Positions 61,205-64,000 of a stretch of DNA of 64,000 nt are shown piece by piece. The notes under the pieces are model-generated. The model was not told the origin of the DNA. It made no database searches and saw only the letters and a list, made by a program, of their open reading frames with translations. Source of the DNA: Lachnospiraceae bacterium (GTDB lineage: Bacteria > Bacillota > Clostridia > Lachnospirales > Lachnospiraceae); contig JAGBCB010000019.1 in the NCBI GenBank assembly GCA_017938145.1, positions 1 to 64,000 of the forward strand, given 5' to 3'. The stretch's first letter is position 1, and every line of letters begins with the position of its first letter. The position numbers were made by a program, and so were the translations under genes.

Positions 61205-64000
61205 TTAGTGTGGTTGAAAATCTCCATTGGAGAATATATCAGTTGGGTCCGGAACAGGAGTCGGAGTAGGACTCGGCATGGCAGGTGCAAATGGATCTGC
61301 CGGAGTTTGCGGGTCAGTTGGAATAACCGGATTAAATGGGTCTACCGGTGCAAACGGATCAAACGGTGTTTCCACAAAAGTATGAATTTCACAATATTCG
61401 GACGGCAGAATATACTTTGTGTCCGAGGTGGTGTATACATATTGTTCTTTTATATTTTCCTGTTCTTTTTTGGTAGGAATGTATCCTTCCGGAACAGGAG
61501 TCGGAGTAGCAGTGGTAGGGTCAAGCTCGGTTGGATAGTAGATAATTGGTTCGTCCTTTACCAAAAGAACCTGTTCCTCCACATTGGTACAGTATTCGGT
61601 AGCCAGATGACCGGTATCCAGACAGATGGTTGCAATAACGTGGCAGTCGCAGTATTCGGTAGGAACAGTACCCTTTGCAAAGTATTCTTCCCTTACGGTG
61701 GAACCGCCTGCGTAAGAGTCACAGACCCCTGCTTTTGCCAGCAATCCGGATTTGGTACATACAGTAGCTGTGACAACAGAATCCGGTATTACAAATTCTT
61801 TATATGCCAGCTGCTTTTCTTTGTGGATAGCTTCCATTACATCACGCCAGATATAGTTCTGGGTAGGGTTTTCAATTTCGAAGTTATTGTCAAAGCCCAT
61901 CCAGATGGAGCAGGTGTAGTATGGAGTATATGCACAGAACCAACGGTCAATGCTGTTGGTGGTGGTACCGGTTTTACCTGCGATTGGCATTTTATATTCC
62001 AGAAAGTTTGGCTGTGTTGTGGAACCAAGGCCCCGGACAATGGTGTCCTGCATAGCGCTGGTGAGCAGATATGCGGTGGAGGTCTTCATAACCTGACGGG
62101 ATGTGGTCTCTTTTTTAAGAATTACGTTTCCGCTGTGGTCTAATACTTTGGTGTAATAGTATGGCTCGTTATAAACGCCTGCATTGGCAATGGAAGCAAA
62201 GGCTGCGGTCATTTCAATATTGGAAACACCGTGGGTTAAGCCGCCCAGTGCCAGAGGAAGACCGATATCGGAGTAAACTGCACCATCGGCATCAACCTGA
62301 TAGTCCACCAGAGTGGTAAAGCCTAATTTCTTTAAATAATCGAAACCAATTTGCGGTGTGACCTTCTGCATGGTTTTTACCGCAACAATATTCATGGAAT
62401 AGGAGATACCGCGGCGGATAGTATTTAACCCCATAAAAGGAGGGTTTTTTGTATACCAGTTCTTTACTTCTTTTGTGGTGCCCGGATAGAAGAATGGGGA
62501 ATCGTCAAAAGGAGTAGCTAAAGTCATGCCGCCGGTATCAAGTGCCGGAAGGAATGCTGCCAGTACCTTATAGGTAGAGCCTACCTGACGGATGGTGGAG
62601 GTAGCACGGTTTAAAGTACGGTTACCTGTTTTTTCACCACGACCACCAACCAATGCCACAACCTCACCGGTGTACTGATTCATAATGGAAAGCGAAATCT
62701 GTGGCTGCAGTGTTGGTGTAATCCGCTCGCCGAGGATAGTATCGCCTTCGGCGACATGGGCAGCACGGAATTCGTCAATACATTCCGTAATGTAATCCAA
62801 ATCGGTACATAACAGGTTATATACACCCTTAGTAATGCGGACTACAATATCCTTTTTATTTTTAAAGGAGTTATGATATTTTATGAAATCCGCCAACTGG
62901 TAGTGGATAGTTTCTCCGTTTGCTTTTAACACGGAAAGGGCATAGGATACATCGTAATAGGAGCCCTCGCCGATTTTTGGATAGCTGTCTGGATTTGTGG
63001 TAACCCTGTCGCAAATTTCCTGAATCTGACGGTCCTGGGTGGTGTACACGCGTAAACCGCCGGTGTAAATCAGGGAAGAAGCCTGGGAAGCACTGTAACC
63101 GAGCTCTGTCTGTAAATCTTCCATGAGCTGGTTGATAACTTCGTCGGTGAAATAGCTGTAGTAGGAAACCTCAGAGGTTTCTTCGATATGGGAGGCGATA
63201 CGCATATATACGGATTCGGTATCGTCTAATGCGGTCTGGTATTCTTCGTCGGTAATGAGTTCCAGTTTGTGCATCATCCAAAGAACCGTATCACGGCGGT
63301 CCAGATTGTCTTCCGGATAAGTGAGCGGGTTCATTTTGGTTGGAGATTTTGGAAGACAGGCAAGTACGGCTGCCTCGGAAATAGTAAGCTGGTCAACGTT
63401 TTTACCGAAGTAGGTGCGGGATGCCATCTGGATACCGTAAGCACCCTGACCAAGGTTAATGGTGTTTAAGTAATATTCCAAAATAGTTTCTTTGCTTAAG
63501 GTGTTTTCAAGCTGAATGGCAAGGTACTGCTCCTGAATTTTACGGATGGCTTTATCGAAGTCACGTTCTTCGTCACCGCCGCTAAACACCTGATTCTTTA
63601 ACAACTGCTGGGTAATGGTACTGGCACCGCTTTCCAATTGTCCTGCGGAAAGCATTTCTACTGCGGCACGGAAAATACTTCGTACGTCGATACCGTCATG
63701 CTCCCAGAAACGCTCGTCTTCGATAGCGATAAAGGCGTCCTGAACATGCTTTGGAATTTCGTCGATGGTAACGTATTCACGGTTACCGCCGGCACCAACC
63801 AGAGTCTGGGCAAGGGTGCCGTCCGCATAGTAGAATTTTGTGGTATATCCCGTAGGTACCATATTGATATTGCTGATGTCGGGTGCAGAAGAGATGAGAC
63901 CCTCCAGGGTACCGAAAGCGGCCATAACTCCCACAATGCAAAAGAATACGATAAATACCAGAAACAAACGGTATGCTGAAACTTTTACTTTGGTGGAAAG
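61205..64000 (-). CDS. Class A penicillin-binding protein (5' end outside the window)
   Basis: At least 931 codons; the frame stays open to the window edge, so the start and part of the N-terminus are missing. A membrane anchor (LFLVFIVFFCIVGVMAAFG) is followed by a GT51 glycosyltransferase domain (IEDERFWEHDGIDVRS, GASTITQQLLKNQ). The transpeptidase domain has the nucleophile in QVGSTYKVL (SxxK), SYSMN (SxN) and AGKTGTT (KTG). The C-terminal about 100 residues are Pro/Thr-rich with TPTPVP blocks and DPFAP/DPFNP repeats, a likely wall-spanning tail. It polymerises and cross-links peptidoglycan outside the membrane. Confidence 0.93.
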   Translation of the reverse strand, partial: LSTKVKVSAYRLFLVFIVFFCIVGVMAAFGTLEGLISSAPDISNINMVPTGYTTKFYYADGTLAQTLVGAGGNREYVTIDEIPKHVQDAFIAIEDERFWEHDGIDVRSIFRAAVEMLSAGQLESGASTITQQLLKNQVFSGGDEERDFDKAIRKIQEQYLAIQLENTLSKETILEYYLNTINLGQGAYGIQMASRTYFGKNVDQLTISEAAVLACLPKSPTKMNPLTYPEDNLDRRDTVLWMMHKLELITDEEYQTALDDTESVYMRIASHIEETSEVSYYSYFTDEVINQLMEDLQTELGYSASQASSLIYTGGLRVYTTQDRQIQEICDRVTTNPDSYPKIGEGSYYDVSYALSVLKANGETIHYQLADFIKYHNSFKNKKDIVVRITKGVYNLLCTDLDYITECIDEFRAAHVAEGDTILGERITPTLQPQISLSIMNQYTGEVVALVGGRGEKTGNRTLNRATSTIRQVGSTYKVLAAFLPALDTGGMTLATPFDDSPFFYPGTTKEVKNWYTKNPPFMGLNTIRRGISYSMNIVAVKTMQKVTPQIGFDYLKKLGFTTLVDYQVDADGAVYSDIGLPLALGGLTHGVSNIEMTAAFASIANAGVYNEPYYYTKVLDHSGNVILKKETTSRQVMKTSTAYLLTSAMQDTIVRGLGSTTQPNFLEYKMPIAGKTGTTTNSIDRWFCAYTPYYTCSIWMGFDNNFEIENPTQNYIWRDVMEAIHKEKQLAYKEFVIPDSVVTATVCTKSGLLAKAGVCDSYAGGSTVREEYFAKGTVPTEYCDCHVIATICLDTGHLATEYCTNVEEQVLLVKDEPIIYYPTELDPTTATPTPVPEGYIPTKKEQENIKEQYVYTTSDTKYILPSEYCEIHTFVETPFDPFAPVDPFNPVIPTDPQTPADPFAPAMPSPTPTPVPDPTDIFSNGDFQPH
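61248..61509 (-). repeat. Direct repeat coding for Pro-Thr blocks in the penicillin-binding protein tail
   Basis: An identical 22-bp sequence occurs at 61248-61269 and 61488-61509, both coding for PTPTPVP-type blocks. It marks internal expansion of the low-complexity tail. Confidence 0.7.

Noticed and set aside
61166-62143. 325-codon plus-strand reading frame opposite the penicillin-binding protein tail
   Set aside because: It is antisense to the Pro/Thr-rich coding region, whose codon pattern leaves the other strand open; composition is unlike a real protein.

Overview
The window reads as chromosome of a spore-forming clostridium, most likely a Lachnospiraceae gut bacterium. The reasons are the spoVAD-spoVAE pair, a T-box in front of leuS, a FabK-type fatty-acid operon with a fused accDA, a Gram-positive type of Pel polysaccharide operon, and moderate-to-low GC. 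Family-level placement is inference; no rRNA or other marker is present.

Region 1 (about 1.3-21 kb) is one long plus-strand operon of 13 closely spaced or overlapping genes. It starts with a PqqD-like protein, then PelD (fused to a degenerate sugar-epimerase domain and keeping a cyclic-di-GMP I-site), PelE, a DUF2194 protein, PelF and PelG. It continues with DUF2304, GT4, GT2, two paralogous DUF4832 proteins around a large membrane protein, a Stealth phosphotransferase, and a flippase fused to an NTP_transf_5 nucleotidyltransferase. An fkbM methyltransferase lies divergently upstream. Region 2 (21-25.7 kb) holds two small secreted-type proteins that share the leader KNYEKPVV-x7-EGVYAxSG. With them are an ABC exporter without a peptidase domain, a PqqD-HPr-kinase-like fusion, and a stand-alone S24/S26 peptidase. 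PqqD, HprK-like, NTP_transf_5, exporter and peptidase parts are known from RiPP clusters. Here they are interleaved with a Pel operon, and this combination is one of the two main discoveries proposed.

Region 3 (25.8-28.2 kb) has an Mrp/NBP35-NifX fusion and an aldose epimerase. Region 4 (28.2-33.9 kb) is an AT-rich accessory island: a hairpin-dense boundary, a BcgI-like restriction-modification pair, a ribbon-helix-helix protein and an AlbA_2/ATPase regulator. Region 5 (34-41 kb) has the leucine T-box and leuS, a 185-bp MITE-like palindrome and a heterodimeric ABC exporter. Region 6 (41-45.8 kb) has a sigma factor with a large extra domain, an XRE regulator and a methyltransferase. Between them is a locus laid out like a type III toxin-antitoxin: promoter, three degenerate ~53-nt repeats, terminator, then a small nuclease-like gene with a probable one-base frameshift. 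This is the second main discovery proposed.

Region 7 (45.9-53.9 kb) is the fatty-acid synthesis operon acpP-fabH-fabK-fabD-fabG-fabF-fabZ-fabT-accDA, behind a strong promoter with palindromic operators. accB and accC are absent. Region 8 (54-64 kb) has NfeD, endonuclease IV, an HD-GYP response regulator whose phospho-acceptor Asp is Glu, a PAS-GGDEF-GGDEF-EAL protein, spoVAD-spoVAE, and a class A penicillin-binding protein cut by the window edge. The HD-GYP and GGDEF/EAL proteins could set the cyclic-di-GMP level read by PelD (inference).
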